Assembly: GCA_016617855.1 (NCBI GenBank) | Contig: JAECUM010001144.1 | Location: forward strand, 1-64,000 | Direction: 5' to 3' | Length of the DNA stretch: 64,000 nt | From: Megalonaias nervosa | Taxonomy: Eukaryota > Mollusca > Bivalvia > Unionida > Unionidae | In this document: piece after piece, positions 1 to 13,594 of the stretch | Numbering within the stretch: position 1 is the first letter of the stretch | How the letters are laid out: every line of letters begins with the position of its first letter | The notes under the pieces: generated by a model | The model's input: the letters and a program-made list of their open reading frames with translations, nothing else | Databases searched by the model: none | Told to the model about the DNA's origin: nothing | Program-made: the position numbers and the translations under genes

Positions 1-115
1 TGCTAGGAGTAAATATACAACAAACAATATATAGGCCATGATCTGCTGGCGCATTATTCGATGGCAAATCAGGGTCTATGATGCTTGCAGTGTGACTGGT
101 CTTAAGCGAGTAAAG
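1..115. repeat. DHP two-hairpin element, right half (cut by window start)
   Basis: Begins at the central GGAGTAA and continues through the second palindrome (CATGATCTGCTGGCGCATTA to AATCAGGGTCTATG) to the terminal TGACTGGTCTTAAGCGAGTA. Diverged. Confidence 0.7.
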
Positions 116-1017
116 ATGTATTCATCTTCTTAAAATTCAATTAAAGAAGAAATAATCCAGTAAAATGCATAATAATTTCAGTATAATTAAACCGAGGTGA
201 CAAATCAGATACAAGGTATGAAAGGACAAAAAGTATCTTTCATCAATTATTGTGGAGTCTGTAAGAAAAAATATAAAACGAAAAAGACATTTGTCACCAG
301 GCTCCGATTTCGTGAACACAAGTCTTAAAGTTAAGTCAAGGCTTAAGAAGTTTGATTGGTGAGTTTTGAGTTGCACTTAAATTTAAGCCAATGAGATCAC
401 AGAATTTAAAACTATGTTCCGAAAGTGAAATCCCGGCATTACCAAATAAGCCCTCTCATTAAATTTTTTTTTTTTTTTTTAAAAAATAAATAATTAATCC
501 TAACAAAGCCCCCTCCCCAATCAAAATACTGACTTTCCTAACAAGGTGACATGTAAACCCATATCTTTAGCAAGGTTCCTAGCCCCAGTTTTGCTAAACA
601 AACACCTCACAATTTAATCATATTCCATCCTGTTTTGTCTGTTTAGCAGAATTCTGCCTTGAATATTCGACTAACATAGATCATTAAACAAGTTCTCATT
701 TCCTTAATTACGATGACAAGAGTTATATATTTTTGAGTAAAAATTTCTAAATTACCTCAAATTTGTTGTTGTTGTTGTAGCGTTTAACGCCATTTTTCAG
801 CACAAGATAGGCTATACATAGCGGCCAGTATTAATGGTGGAGGAAGAACCCTGGAAAACCCTGGGAAGAACCACCGACCCACGAGAAGCTAACTCAAATT
901 TGAAGAATTTGCCAACAATGTATGAAAGAAAAGGTACAATTGAGTAAATTCATGGTTTAATGTAGTCAGTTATAACACTTGCACTTTTGGCAGAAAACAC
1001 AAAAAAATATTCAAGAG
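116..1017. other. AT-rich DNA, no gene seen
   Basis: Apart from the SINE-A fragment at 763-890 and a poly(T)/poly(A) tract near 460-490, I see nothing supported. Confidence 0.6.
763..890 (-). mobile_element. SINE-A fragment (tail and body)
   Basis: (TTG)n tail, then GCGTTTAACGCCATTTTTCA and the body through CCACGAGAAGCTA. The tRNA-like head is missing, so it is truncated at the element's 5' end. Confidence 0.8.
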
Positions 1018-1580
1018 TACCGAAGTGGACCCTTGATGGCAATCAAAAGTGTTGAATGTTCTAGGGGAGACCGAAGTGGTCCCTTGATGGCAATCAAAAG
1101 TGTTGAATGTTTTAGGGGAGACCGAAGTGGTCCCTTGATGGCAATCAAAAGTGTTGAATGTTTTAGGGGAGACCGAAGTGGTCCCTTGATGGCAATCAAA
1201 AGTGTTGAATGTTTTAGGGGAGACCGAAGTGGACCCTTGATGGCAATCAAAAGTGTTGAATGTTTTAGGGGAGACCGAAGTGGACCCTTGATGGCAATCA
1301 AAAGTGTTGAATGTTTTAGGGGAGACCGAAGTGGACCCTTGATGGCAATCAAAAGTGTTGAATGTTTTAGGGGAGACCGAAGTGGATCCTTGATGGGAAT
1401 CAAAAGTGTTGAATGTTCTAGGGGAGACCGAAGTGGATCCTTGATGGGAATCAAAAGTGTTAAATGCTCTAGGGGAGACTGAAGTGGTCCCTTGATAGGA
1501 ATAAAAAATGTAGAATGTTCTTGGGGATACCTAAGTGGTCCCTTGATGGGAATCAAAAGTGTAGAATGTTCTAGGGGATG
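1018..1580. repeat. 51-bp minisatellite, about 11 copies
   Basis: Unit GACCGAAGTGGTCCCTTGAT + GGCAATCAAAAGTGTTGAAT + GTTTTAGGGGA. Copies 2-7 are nearly identical and the right end is diverged. Because 51 is divisible by three, both strands stay open (167 and 204 codons), but neither peptide looks like a gene. Confidence 0.95.
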
Positions 1581-2146
1581 CCACCCAATACTGGGAAAGA
1601 TTACAAAGTTGCTTAATAATGCCAAAAGGAATAAATTTTGTCAAAATGCTTTTGTGAACTGACATTATAGTGATAGCAAGGCAAGAACTAAGCTTAAGCG
1701 AGAATAAAATTAAGCATCTGTTTCAAAAATGTAATATTCAATCAGCCAATGTTATCCATAACCAAACTGGCTAATATTAGGGACTATTTTATGCGAAAAA
1801 CGCATCGTAGCGAGAGACCACTCTATATGCAAAAAACTTTCAAGTGAAAAGAACAAAAAGAAAACTAATTTTAGTGAAATTGGAGCCTGGTCTTCAAAAG
1901 CAAGTGACCTTACTTCTGCTTGCTTCTGAAGTCGGATCTGACGCAAGACATCACAGAGTGAGAGATCCATTTACGCAAGAATTAAAAATATGAAATATTT
2001 CTCTCTAGGACTCTTAGACCACACAACTTTAATTTATCTATACCCCAATTAACAAAACTTTTCATTAATCTAACATATGAAATATCACTTATCTAAAATT
2101 TCTTCTTTATATTATTATTGATTAGGTATCCGGATGAGTACCACCA

Positions 2147-2352
2147 ATACTCGCTTAGTCAGATCCAACTGTAAGAAGCACAGACCCAGATCTGCTGTCG
2201 CATAATGTGCCAACAGATCTGGGTCTCTGCAGTTTGTAAGGAGTAATCAGTATAAACAACTGATATAGACTTTGTTCTGCTGGTGCAATATGCAGTGGCA
2301 GTTAAGGTCTATGCTGTTTGCAGATGGACCGAACTTTTAAGCCAGTATATAC
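2147..2352. repeat. DHP two-hairpin element
   Basis: Two palindromes in series around GGAGTAATCAG. The first is CACAGACCCAGATCTG ... CAGATCTGGGTCTCTG with apex CGCATAATGTG; the second is AGACTTTGTTCTGC to GGTCTATGCTGTTTGC. Outer arms are CCAACTG and its partner near GATGGACC. Confidence 0.85.
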
Positions 2353-3045
2353 GGTAGTTATCTAACCAAATCCATGTCTTACAAGGAGTTTGGATAATGA
2401 AGGTTTTGATTCTATAGGTGTAAATTCAAATATATGAAACAGATGATATAACATACCTGATAATACACGCATATACCAATATTTTACTTTGGATCATAAT
2501 AATAACAAGAACAAAAGTGAGAACCGTAAAGCAAATACAAGTATCACTACCCTGAAATGTCCCTTTACAATGTTAATAACCACAGTAGAGAAAGTTTTGC
2601 ATTGATTAGAGATATAAAGCAAATAACATCCTGTATTCTTTAAACACATAAATACTATATTACATGGCAAGCAAGTCTGTAAAATAATTCGTATAAATTG
2701 AATTTTAATAATATTTGGTTATCTATCGATACACCACAAATTAAATGAAAGCTAGAAAAAAACATCATGCATCACTACCCCCCCCCCCAAAAAAGCGGTG
2801 GCAAAGATAATAACAAGATTACAACGATTTTAACACACGACTAAAGTAGCATTGTTTCTTTAAAGGATTTGTTACAAATACACAAATGAAAACCAATTAA
2901 AGAGGAAAACAAAAAAGAAAAATATTAATGTTGATGATTTATGTTAATTTTTCTCGTTGTCTAATGAAAGTAAATGGACTTGCAGTTTGCTGACAAAAGA
3001 AAAAAGTCAGTTGCTGAACAAAGGTATGTGGATTTAAAAATAGTC

Positions 3046-3250
3046 ACTTGTAAGCTAGGTCCAACTACAAACAACATAAACTTTGATCTGCAATCCCACA
3101 ATGCACCAGCAGATCAGGGTCAATATTGTTTGTTCTATTGATTACTCCTTAACAAACTGAAGCACCCAGATTTGTCAGCACATTATGCAATGGCAGATTT
3201 GGGTCTGTGCAGTATGCAGCTGGACTTGACTTATAAGTGAGTAGATATGA
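3046..3250. repeat. DHP two-hairpin element
   Basis: Opposite order: CTTTGATCTGC ... GCAGATCAGGGTC, then GATTACTCC, then CACCCAGATTTG ... CAGATTTGGGTCTGTG. Terminal arms are GGTCCAACTACAAAC and GCAGCTGGACTTGACTTATA. Confidence 0.85.
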
Positions 3251-3571
3251 TGCAGTTTCACCTATAATGTAAGTACTTTTTGATTCTTTTCTATTAAAAA
3301 CGGACTCAAAAAGATACTCCATTTGCTTTGACTAATTATAAACAAACTCCCTCACAGGAATGATTGAATATCCTTAAAGCTATAGCTTAGGGCCATCATA
3401 AATATCCTTATAGTTATACCCAAGGACCATCATGACTGAAAAGCATTTTGTACCATCTTTTGGACCTTGCCAAAATTCATTGAATAATGAAATCTAAGAT
3501 GTACTTTTCCTTGACTTGGAGCAACACAAGTAAGCAACTTGAGATAATTCAAAGAGTCATTAGGATCAAAC

Positions 3572-3950
3572 AATCGGCATTCATTGATTATTAAACAATC
3601 GGGATGATTCCTTAATAGGGTAAAGAGAATTCACTGATGATTAAACAATCAGGATGATTCCTTAACAGGGAAAGGGTCATTCACTGATGGTTAAACAATT
3701 GGGATGATTCCTTGACTGGGAAAAAGTCATTCAATGATGATTAAACAATTGGGATGATTCCTTGACAGGGAAAAAGTCATTCATTGATGATTAAACAATT
3801 GGGATGATTCCTTAATAGGAAAAAGGGCATTCATTGATGATTCAACAATTGGGATGATTCCTTAACAGGGAAAAGGTCATTCATTGATGATTAAACAATT
3901 GATACGATTCCTTAATAGGGAAGAGGCATTTACTGATGCTCAATCCTGTT
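3572..3950. repeat. 50-bp minisatellite, about 7 copies
   Basis: Unit contains TTCATTGATGATTAAACAAT and TGGGATGATTCCTTAACAGG with an AAAAAGTCA connector. The phrase GGGATGATTC recurs at 3601, 3651 (first base A), 3701 and 3751, exactly 50 bp apart. Confidence 0.93.
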
Positions 3951-4080
3951 GCAAGAGTCATTCGAGAACTCCCTACAATGTATATTAGGACCAAAATTTG
4001 GATCTTTTGAATTTACCTGAAGACTGTAAAACTCACAATGACATATGTTTGTATCATCCTAATCTTGCAAAATATTTTGG

Positions 4081-4378
4081 CAGTATGGGTGATATCAATG
4101 ACATATCCCAGGTAGGTAGACTGATTTGAGAAGTATGGGTGGTATCAATGAAATATCCCAAGTAAGTAGACTAACTTTGAAAGTATGGGTGAGTTCAATG
4201 AAATATCCCAGGTAAGTAGACTAATTTTGGAAGTATGGGTGATGTCAATGAAATATCCCCAGTAAATATACTAGTTTTGGAAGTATGGGTGATATCAATG
4301 AAATATCCATATAGGTAGACTAATTTTGGAAGTATAGCCAATATCAATGAAATATCCCAAGTAGACAGACTAATTTTG
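4081..4378. repeat. About 50-bp minisatellite, 6 copies
   Basis: Unit contains AGTATGGGTGATATCAATGA and AATATCCCAAGTAAGTAGAC. It lies 130 bp beyond the previous array with an unrelated unit. Confidence 0.92.
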
Positions 4379-4439
4379 TTGCTTTTAGTTGGTTCAAAAT
4401 TTAAACTTGATTATCAAAGCTAATTTTGTGTGTATTATG

Positions 4440-4640
4440 CCATAGGTGGGAAGAATTTAACAAAATGCTAAGAAAACATGCCCTCTGTAGCATTTTTGGT
4501 TTTGTGTGTAAAACATGCCACTGGCAGTAAATTTACAAAAATCCAAAAAAAAATTTGCTCTGGAGCATTTTCATTTTTTTGGGTGTAAAAAAAAACATGC
4601 CACAGGCAGTAAGCTTTTACAAAAAGCCAAGAAACATCTC
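4440..4640. repeat. Short degenerate repeat, 2-3 copies
   Basis: Repeats of CATGCCACTGGCAGTAA, GTAGCATTTT/GGAGCATTTT and GTGTAAAA occur with A-rich spacers. The small open frame here is incidental. Confidence 0.7.
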
Positions 4641-6574
4641 CTCATGATCACTGTTAGAAATATCTGTGAGAGAAATGGTGTCTATGTCAATTTTAAGCAA
4701 TAAAGAAAACAGTTTTAAATACTGCAAGTGCATGAACATGAACGTTTGAATTAAACAACGTTTTGATTCTATCCATTTTATGTCAGTTAAATAACTCTAA
4801 TAAATTAAAAAAATTCAACTTTAGTAAAATGACTGACTATAAGATTTAATTAACAAACCATTTATAGTTAGCCAGACAAGAATGAAATTATCCAGAAGTT
4901 AAATATATTATGATTGGTTTTGGCATATACAAACATCTACGTTGGATTTTAATCTTTTGCAACAATAATATATTAAGCTCTTTCTAAAAGTCACCTCCAC
5001 AGTAAAACTTACCTAAACTGGACACTGTAGAAACCCAAACCTTGAGTCATTTTATAGAGGTGTCCTGGATACAGGAATCTGACTTGCGCTCGAGTGGCCT
5101 TTTTGGGGCTACAATACAAAGCCAGTCAGCAAAGTAAACCAGCTTACAACTAACCAAGTACAGTGACGTTTTAATTTATTTACCAATGAAAAAATGGTTT
5201 CATAAAAATAAATAAGAAATTAGTATGTTCATTTTCTTCTTTGTGACACTACCATGAAATTTTGTAACAAAGTGCATTAATAACAAAAATGTACAAAAGT
5301 ATAAAAAAATTAACAAATCAGAATATTATAATGAATAAATGATTTCAGATTTAAATGAATAAGCTGTCTAATATCATTTTAAAATTAACACTAAAATCCA
5401 CATTTAGTAGTCAAGGAAAAGGTAAGCAACAATTCAATTTTGGAGACAAATGCAGATGAATGTACTTCAGAGTGATATCTAGTGTGGGTGTCCCACTGAT
5501 TATTTTGTTCACTTTTACTTTGCATACATACAATTATATTCAATATAAATGTGCTTTTGTATGCTTTTAATCCAAGGGAGAGAACTGTTTAAATGTGATA
5601 CATCCTATATTCAAAGTTTCTGATAAGAACATATCTGCATACAACTGTATATAATGCTTGCCCTATTACATACATTTTACAAAATAATCACACCATTATA
5701 TCTTCATATTATTTTTTTCAAAGGGAGTAAAAGTAATTTGCTTTTCCTATGGATGTACAAGTTAATATATAAAAGAAACATCAGTTATTGATTAATATCA
5801 GAACTCCATTCTTAGATTTTCTCAAGCATGCATTCATCAGCAGCATAACACTACATAAATACTCAATTATGCAACACTTTCTCCATCACTCATATTCGTC
5901 TAAAATGATTAAAATTATTTAATTTTAATAGATCAAACTGGAAAATTTGGAATTTTACCGCCTCCATCGAAAGGCACTGAAAAGTAGAAAATTTATTTTC
6001 AATCTGTATCACTTCCCATAGACTCTAAGACAATTCTCCTAAGTTATACAATTCTGTAAACATGAATAGCTTATATTTTGCAATTACTGGTTTTCACACA
6101 TTTGTGGACTTATCTGTGAATACATAAATTCTGCAATCAAAGGCACAGGAACATATGTATTATTTAGAAATCTCATTGCATTAAAATTGTATGAGCTTTT
6201 ATATTATTTTATTATATATACCTTTTACGAAATTTTGAACATCTTTAACTTTAAATTTTTGACTTGTTGGAGAACATGATTACCTGTGTTAAAAAGTGTT
6301 TATGTTCCAGATCTTTTTTAGCAATTTGTTACATTTACATTTCCAGAATTTATTTTTTAATTGGTACTATATTGCCAGAATTGTGCTGATGTGCTGCTAA
6401 AACGCTATACATACATAGATACATACAAACTTAATCTGTATTTAATGAATTTTATGTGAAATATGAGTGATTCACAACTGTGAAAGTAAATTATTGCACA
6501 TTTCAACACCTTACTCTAAAATTATGAAACATTTCACCTAGACTTTGACTCAGAAGGAAACTAAGGTCTGAGCG
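4641..6574. other. AT-rich DNA, nothing recognised
   Basis: Long stretch without arrays, hairpins or coding signature. Confidence 0.55.
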
Positions 6575-6778
6575 GTCAATGAATTGATATTTACCAATCA
6601 GATGTCATGATGGTCCATTATTTGATATTAACCAATCAGATATCATATTAGTCTATGATTTAACATTAACCAATCATGATTTAACATTAACCAATCAGAT
6701 GTCATATTGGCCAATGAGCTGAGATTAACCTACAATCTGGTCATATTGGTCCATGACTTGACATTAGCCATAATATCA
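6575..6778. repeat. Degenerate repeat with ACCAATCAGAT motifs
   Basis: About five irregular units of TTAACATTAACCAATCAGAT and GTCATATTGGTCCATGA, period about 30-45 bp. Confidence 0.8.
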
Positions 6779-6811
6779 TGAATGTGAGTCAGAGCTAAAT
6801 TTCAGTGTAAG

Positions 6812-7990
6812 AATTTTCTATAATCTTGGGGTCTGGATAATTTAGATTTAAAATGTACAGTCTTGTAATCTTGGGGTCTGGATAGTTTAGATTTAAAATG
6901 TACAGTCTTGTAATCTTGGGGTCTGGATAATTTAGATTTAAAATGTACAGTCTTGTAATCTTGGGGTCTGGATAATTTAGGTTTAAAATGTACCGTCTGG
7001 TAATCTTGGGGTCTGGATAATTTAAATTTAAAATATACTGTCTTGTAAGCTTAGGTCCTGATACTGTAGATTTAAAATGTACAGTCTTGTAATCTTGGGG
7101 TCTGGATAGTTGAGGTTTAAAATGTACAGTAATGTATATTCTTGGAATCCAGATAATTTAGATTTAAAATGTACAGTAATGTATACTCTTGGAATCCAGT
7201 TTAGATTTAAAATGTACAGTCTTGTAATCTTGGGTTCTGGATAGTTTAGGTTTAAAATGTACTGTCTTGTTATCTTGGGTTCTGGATAGTTGAGGTTTAA
7301 AATGTACAGTCTTGTAATCTTGGAGTCTGGATAGTTTAGGTTTAAAATGAACAGTAACGTATATTCTTGGAATCCAGATAATTCAGATTTAAAATGTTCA
7401 GTCTTGTAATCTTGGGGTCTGGATAGTTTAGGTTTAAAATGTAGTCTTGTAATCTTGGGGTCTGGATAGTTGAGGTTTAAAAATGTACAGTGATGTATAT
7501 TCTTGGAATCCTGATAATTTAGATTTAAAATGTACAGTAATGTATATTCTTGGAATCCAGTTAATTTAGATTTAAAATGTAGAGTCTTGTAATCTTGGGG
7601 TCTGGATAGTTTAGATTTAAAATGTACAGTCTTGTAATCTTGGGGTCTGGATAGTTTAGGTTTAAAATTTAGTCTTGTAATCTTGGAATCCAGATAATTT
7701 AGATTTAAAATGCAGAGTCTTGTAATCTTGGAATCCAGACAATTTAGATTTAAAATGTACAGTCTTGTAATCTTGGAATCCAGATAATTTAGATTTAAAA
7801 TGTACAGTCTTGTAATCTTGGGGTCTGGATGATTTAGATTTGAAATGTACTGTCTTGTAATGTTGGGATCCAGATAATTTAGGCTCAAAATGTACAGTCC
7901 TGTTATCTTGGGTTCTGGATAGTTTAGGTTTTAAATGTACAGTCTTGTAATGCTGGGGTCTGGGTAGTTTAGGTTTAAAATTTACAGTGT
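6812..7990. repeat. 45-bp minisatellite, about 26 copies
   Basis: Unit CTTGTAATCTTGGGGTCTGG + ATAATTTAGATTTAAAATGT + ACAGT. A variant class (TATATTCTTGGAATCCAGAT) is interspersed. Period 45 keeps the minus strand open for 286 codons, read as NYLDSKITRLYILNL repeats, which is low-complexity and not a credible protein. Confidence 0.95.
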
Positions 7991-10900
7991 TCGTTATCTC
8001 CTTATGAAGGTGAATCCACAACATGTGCAAAAAAATGAAGTTAATTCAACTTGGAAATACCATTCATCTGAACCATAAAGTAGTAAACTGCTTGAAGACA
8101 TCAATTATTATGGCCTACAAAATCATTTATCATTCACTGGCTTACTTTTTCCTTCTTATTGCATTCATCATTTAAGTTCATTCTGCATTTCATTTTCATT
8201 TATTCTCCATTTCATTTGCTTTCACTCTATATTCCATTTGCATTGCATTTTCATTTCACTGGCAACATTAACTGTTTCAGGGTTTGTACCAGTACTCAGC
8301 CATTCATATTATCTGAGAATAGGCTTGTATAAATTTGACACAGTAATAGTATTGTGATATTGGTACACATTTTATTTTCCAGAATGCCACTTTACTTTTT
8401 GTCATAACATAAACACATCTTATTTCCCAGAAGGCCACTTTACTATGTGTTATAACCTAAACACAGCTGGAATACTCTCAGATTTTCTTGTTATTTGACC
8501 AAGCAAGGTATTCCAAGCATTAAAAAGTAGTCTAAAGCTGGCACATTTCTAGACTGCCAAATTTTATTTTAAAAATGGCTGCTCATTCACACACTGGAAC
8601 AATATGTTCAGTGATGGAAATGCTCAATAAGAAGCAATAGCCAACTGGGAACACTGTCAATTTATGAAACTTATGTTGACACCCAAAAATAGTAACATCT
8701 CCTAAATTATAAACTGCAATCTCACATTATTCTTGCAACTAAAAATATATTCCTGAAGAATATTCATGCATTTTGTCCTCAAAGTGTAAAAAAAGACTTT
8801 CACCATACTGTTGTCCTTAGATTAAATACTGTCATTTATCCAATTTTTCAGACCTTAAAAATACTTTTCTTGCAGTCTGGATATTGTTTGCAAATGAAAA
8901 TTTACATTTTTTCCAAACATCTTTTAAAAATATTAATATCTCCATTGTATACTGATGTTTGATGCTTGTGGGAAGTTAGTAGTAAACCAGGATGCATTAT
9001 ATGCTTGTGCTCAAATACAGAACACCTTCATAATAATGTTATGTTGTTATCTGTTACAAAGAAATCTGGTTGCAGTTTTTTTGTTGTTTGTTTTTCTTTA
9101 TGTTTGTGTAGATATATTATCACTGGAGATTAGTTTGAACAAAGAAGTATTTATTTTAGATGCATGTTTCTGAGTTATCTTTTCAGTAAGAGTGACATCC
9201 CTTTTAATGCATGTCCACATGGAGTCAAACCAGTGGTGATGGTACACAGAAATGATGGGCCTGTCCTGAAAATTTGATGGCCTCCACATAGGAAAGAAAT
9301 AGTTTGATTTTAATGTAGTAGGTACTGAAACTAAAATTAATCTGGCTCTTTCTGCATGTTAATTCACAACCAGAAATTGGTTAGATAAGGCAATGGAGTT
9401 GCAATTTTAAGGTAATCCCTTGGTGAAATACCAATCATTAGACTTGGTTAACAGTCTCTGGTCCAATCAGCCAGTAGAAAGAATAAAACATAAAGCTATG
9501 ACAGTCCAAGGAGATCTGGCTATAACTAGAGAAATCAATGCAGTTACCAGATCACATGGCAATCTATTTGATCACCTCTTTGAATGTGGGTCAAACATCA
9601 GTTTATGTTCCATCTAAGTTTCTGTTTTTCACCAGCTTACAAAAAATGTATCTACAAAACATACTTTGTGTGTTGAAATTTTATGTGGTACTGAAATTTA
9701 TTACAAAATTTAAAACTATATCCAGAAAATTGGAGGGCCCAGATGTTTCGATTAACGACAGTATCATGATCATGTACAGAAATCATCTATTTGATTGGGA
9801 ATGGATAATATATATGACATGGTAATGCACAAAAAAATATAACAATTTCAATATCACAGCAAATATGAAAAAGACTGTAACAAAAGTTAAAGCAGAACAT
9901 ATAAATGGAATGAAAATATATAAACAATAAAGTTGTGAAAATGTTAATCTACATGTATAAGATTATGTTGTAATACAGTTTGAATTCCATTGTAAATTTC
10001 CATCTTGTATGTCGACAGAAAGAGTAGATACATAAGACCAGGCATGTCACAAGTGTCTACTGAAAGTGGGATAAACTTTTAAAACGTTGATTAGCAAAAA
10101 GAAGTACACAGTAATATTAATTCTTTTTAAAAAATAAAAAAAATATAATCTTACTCAAAAACCTTTATCTAACTTTGAAAAGAGTATTCTCTTGAAGTGA
10201 ATTTTGTTAATCTGTATTGTTTCTCTTTTAATGCATGTCCAATTTTAAATCATATGTAAGTTTTATTCACATGGTCCTCTAATAGTGTAAGAATGTCACA
10301 TAATAAATTCTTCAGGTCTGACTGGCTGACTACAGATATATATTTTATGTCAGTATGAATTTCTCCTTGACCATGGAATGTTACTCTTTACTTTGGGAAT
10401 TAAACCTGTTTCCAATTCACACTAGTGCCAAATGATGATGGTATTTGATGTCACTTGAAGTCTTGTGATGCAAAAAATTTATTATTGCCTTCTCCCTTGG
10501 GAACTGTCCTCTTACAGTATTGTGTGGTGAAGCAATGTCATTGCTTTTGGCACCATACCCCATCAAACAATACAAGAGAACAGTTCATTCTACGAGAAGG
10601 CAATAACAGAAAGCAATACAGGTATATTTCATGACTTAAAGGTAATATCCTATTACAAAACAATAGACTGGACAGAAAAGACTCTTTAGTTGATTTCTGT
10701 ACCTGTAAATTCTATAAATGTATAGGCATAAAAGTATTCTGTGTTATAACCACCTTTACAGAGTTTTGTTCCATCAAAGCTGTCATCTAACAGTGTACAA
10801 AACACAAAATGGATATACAGTAATTAAACACAGTATATTTGGTTTTCAGCATAACAAATGATCCAGCAATCAAATCAAGCAGCAAAAATAAAACAAAGTT

Positions 10901-11768
10901 TAGTCAATTTAATGGGATCCATGACAGCAGTATATTTACAGACTACATAATGAAGGACGATTGTATGTGTTTCATGTGTCAGTTAATGGATAAATCACAA
11001 GAGATTCATCCACTTCACCTTTCACCATATCATCTCATCATTAGTACATACATGAATGTTTACATTTTACTGAGTAGGCAAACATATATACAGACAGAAT
11101 ATTTTAAATATATAAAACAAAAATATTACAAATATAACTTTGAACAAAAATATTACAAAGATAACTTTGCAGTTGACATGAACATAGGAAGCAAAACATG
11201 AACTGAGGAATGAAACAGCACCAAGAAAGTGCTGAATATTAAGTACACTGAGTTGGATTTTCCTGACAAATGCAAAGATTTAATATCATTTTACAGGAGA
11301 TTAAGAATCATAGCTGCCAAAGATGAATGTATACGATCTTATTTAGAAAAAAATAAGTTTTTATGTTCTGTAAATAATGATGGAAAGGACATATAATTTA
11401 CAGAAAACCAATTCCTCAACTCTGCCCGATGTTCCCTGGGTCATGTGACCCGCTTCGGCTTTCTGCAAGTAAAATCCAAACCAATGTCTTGGGAAAAATG
11501 AGAAAAAATGTCAAACAAATTCAAGAAGCCTGAAATTTTGGCACTAGACAATGCTGTTATCTTTTCCAAAGGTATATCAACAAAAGTATGTGAAATGCAA
11601 CACACCAATTTTTACCTTTATAGTAAACATAAAACTGATATTTTTAGAATGTTATCAGACATACATAACTTTCAGTAAACTTGTATCATTGTTGACATTT
11701 AAGCCTACTATGATGTTATAAATCAGACAATACCAATACTTTTTATTAGGATCTGTTGTTGATCTTGT
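7991..11768. other. AT-rich DNA, no gene seen
   Basis: Several 60-120 codon open frames occur here (for example 10839-11201) but lack composition, motifs or splice context of coding exons. The hairpin at 10481-10607 is the only structure noticed. Confidence 0.55.
10481..10607. repeat. About 127-bp imperfect inverted repeat
   Basis: ATTGCCTTCTC at 10484 pairs with GAGAAGGCAAT near 10595, and GAACTGT with ACAGTTC. Arms are about 50 bases with roughly three quarters pairing. Possibly a decayed MITE. Confidence 0.75.
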
Positions 11769-11942
11769 GTTTTACAACACAGCAACAAGTAGATTATTTA
11801 GTGCAGGGCAGCTGGGGGAAAGTGCCTTGCCCAAGGACACACCATGGTAGCCAACCAAGGCTGATCCAATGGTAGGATTCGAACTCACACCCTTTTGATC
11901 ACAAGTCCAGTATGTTAACCACTGAACTACTGCACCTCCTCA
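11769..11942 (-). mobile_element. tRNA-like SINE-C
   Basis: On the minus strand the right end reads as a tRNA-like head: A-box-like region CAGTAGTTCAGTGGTTAAC and B box GAGTTCGAATCC. Body with AGTGCCTTGCCCAAGGACAC on the plus strand, a motif widespread in animal SINEs. Confidence 0.75.
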
Positions 11943-13594
11943 GCATCACTACTAATACTACGAAAATATGTCCTTCCTATTGACGTAAGTAATCCATTAG
12001 AGGAGTACAGTATTTACTTACCAAACTGGCATCTGTAAATTATATATGCTGATACAGCTTGTGTTGGCTGAGATTAAACAGTCACTCATGGGCACACCCA
12101 TATACTCTCTAGTTATCTCCCTTTGCATCATGATGACTTTATTATTATAATTATAATTATTATTATTATTATTATAATTATTATATCTGGGTTATTTATA
12201 AATTAAGAATAATTTTTTTAGGCAATATAAACATTATATTCCATGATCAAGATGCAGTATTATATTTGCACTAGAACACAGAAATACAGTAACACATTTA
12301 ATGCAAATATAAGCTAAAATCTGTACAATAAACCATTTTTTTGGGTGGGTGGGAATAACGAGTAGTTTCCATGCAGTTAAGCATTTTGGCAACATGAGTG
12401 ACTAAAAAATACAAAGTTTATGTTCACATACAAAGTAATAACCATTTAAATATCATTGAAGATGTGCATTTGCTTGACTCTATTAATGACTACATTATAA
12501 AATGTACGTCATCTGAATGACCGTTAAATGGGGTACTTGTACTATGTACATATTATGGGTAAGTGCAAGTTATAGGTTATTTTATAAAACAAGATTTTAG
12601 CATATATACATGTTTAGTGCATATACATAATGTTAAAATTCAAACTAAAATTTTTTCCTTCCTCCTGAAACTGAGCTTAAAGCCCAAGCTCTAGTTAAAA
12701 GTTGGGTAATCATGACATTCTGTAAACTTAAAAGAGAACAAGTGTTGTCAAGGGATGATAGCCCCCAATCCATTCACTTATGAAAAGTCTTCTAATGAAA
12801 CTATCCCAAGGTTCAGCACTCTCAATTTTCATGCTTCTTAAGTTACACTTTGTTTCCATGGCAACATAAAATATACTAAATGCAGAAAAATCCAAATATT
12901 TAAAAAGAATCTCTATGTAACGTGCTTGATACATTTACCAAGTTTGGTTGAAATTTGAGCAGTCTGAGTGTTATGCTCCAGAACCCCCAAAAATGTTTAC
13001 AGACAGACAGCTATTGCAATTTACATATCTCCCCTGAATTCTATGCAACTGAGATAACAAATTATAATCAAAAAACTATCAGGATCTTTGTAACTAGTTC
13101 CCATCCTAGCATGTTAAATTACAGTAAGAAACTTTACTTCAAATCTAGTATTTTTGAACCCGAACTTTCAATTCTGTGATCCAAAGAGCTCTGTGAATAC
13201 AGTGTGTCATCTGACCTGAATGCTATTGACTTGAGATTCCATTCCAAACAAATTGCTCTTGATGAATAAACGTCTGTACTGACAAAAAGAAATCTTTGGC
13301 AATTAATTTAAAAAAAATAAATATTGTGCGTTTTTCAATAAGCAATGAAACCTGTTTATGCAAGATAGTTACCACAGAATGTATTCATGTTTAATGAAAA
13401 TCCTTGTGAAAAATACTTTCTGCGCCAGACTGAAGTTAAAAATAATGATACTAATATTTACCCGTAAAATGGCATCAGAAAAGATAGAAATGTAAGTAGA
13501 ATAATGTGACCCACCTATAACTTTAATATCAAAGCAGATCATGACTACCTAGTGTCATGGATTAAAGGTTGAAGCAACTTATACATCAGTATGC
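11943..13594. other. No gene seen
   Basis: Contains the TAA microsatellite; otherwise featureless AT-rich DNA. Confidence 0.55.
12142..12184. repeat. (TTA/TAA)n microsatellite
   Basis: Mixed TTA and TAA triplets, about 14 units. Confidence 0.93.

Larger units (their letters stand above)
1581..3571. other. No gene seen outside the two DHP copies
   Basis: AT-rich, no spliceable coding block recognised on either strand. A poly(C) run lies near 2780. Confidence 0.6.

Noticed and set aside
3572..4378. CRISPR-like regularly spaced repeats
   Set aside because: The whole 50-bp unit is repeated with no unique spacers, and the context is eukaryotic.
7028..8030. Minus-strand open frames of 286 and 122 codons
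   Set aside because: They are translations of the 45-bp minisatellite; both frames read the same repeat and no non-repeat domain is present.
10839..11201. 120-codon plus-strand frame
   Set aside because: Low-complexity YYKYN-type residues in AT-rich DNA, no recognisable domain.
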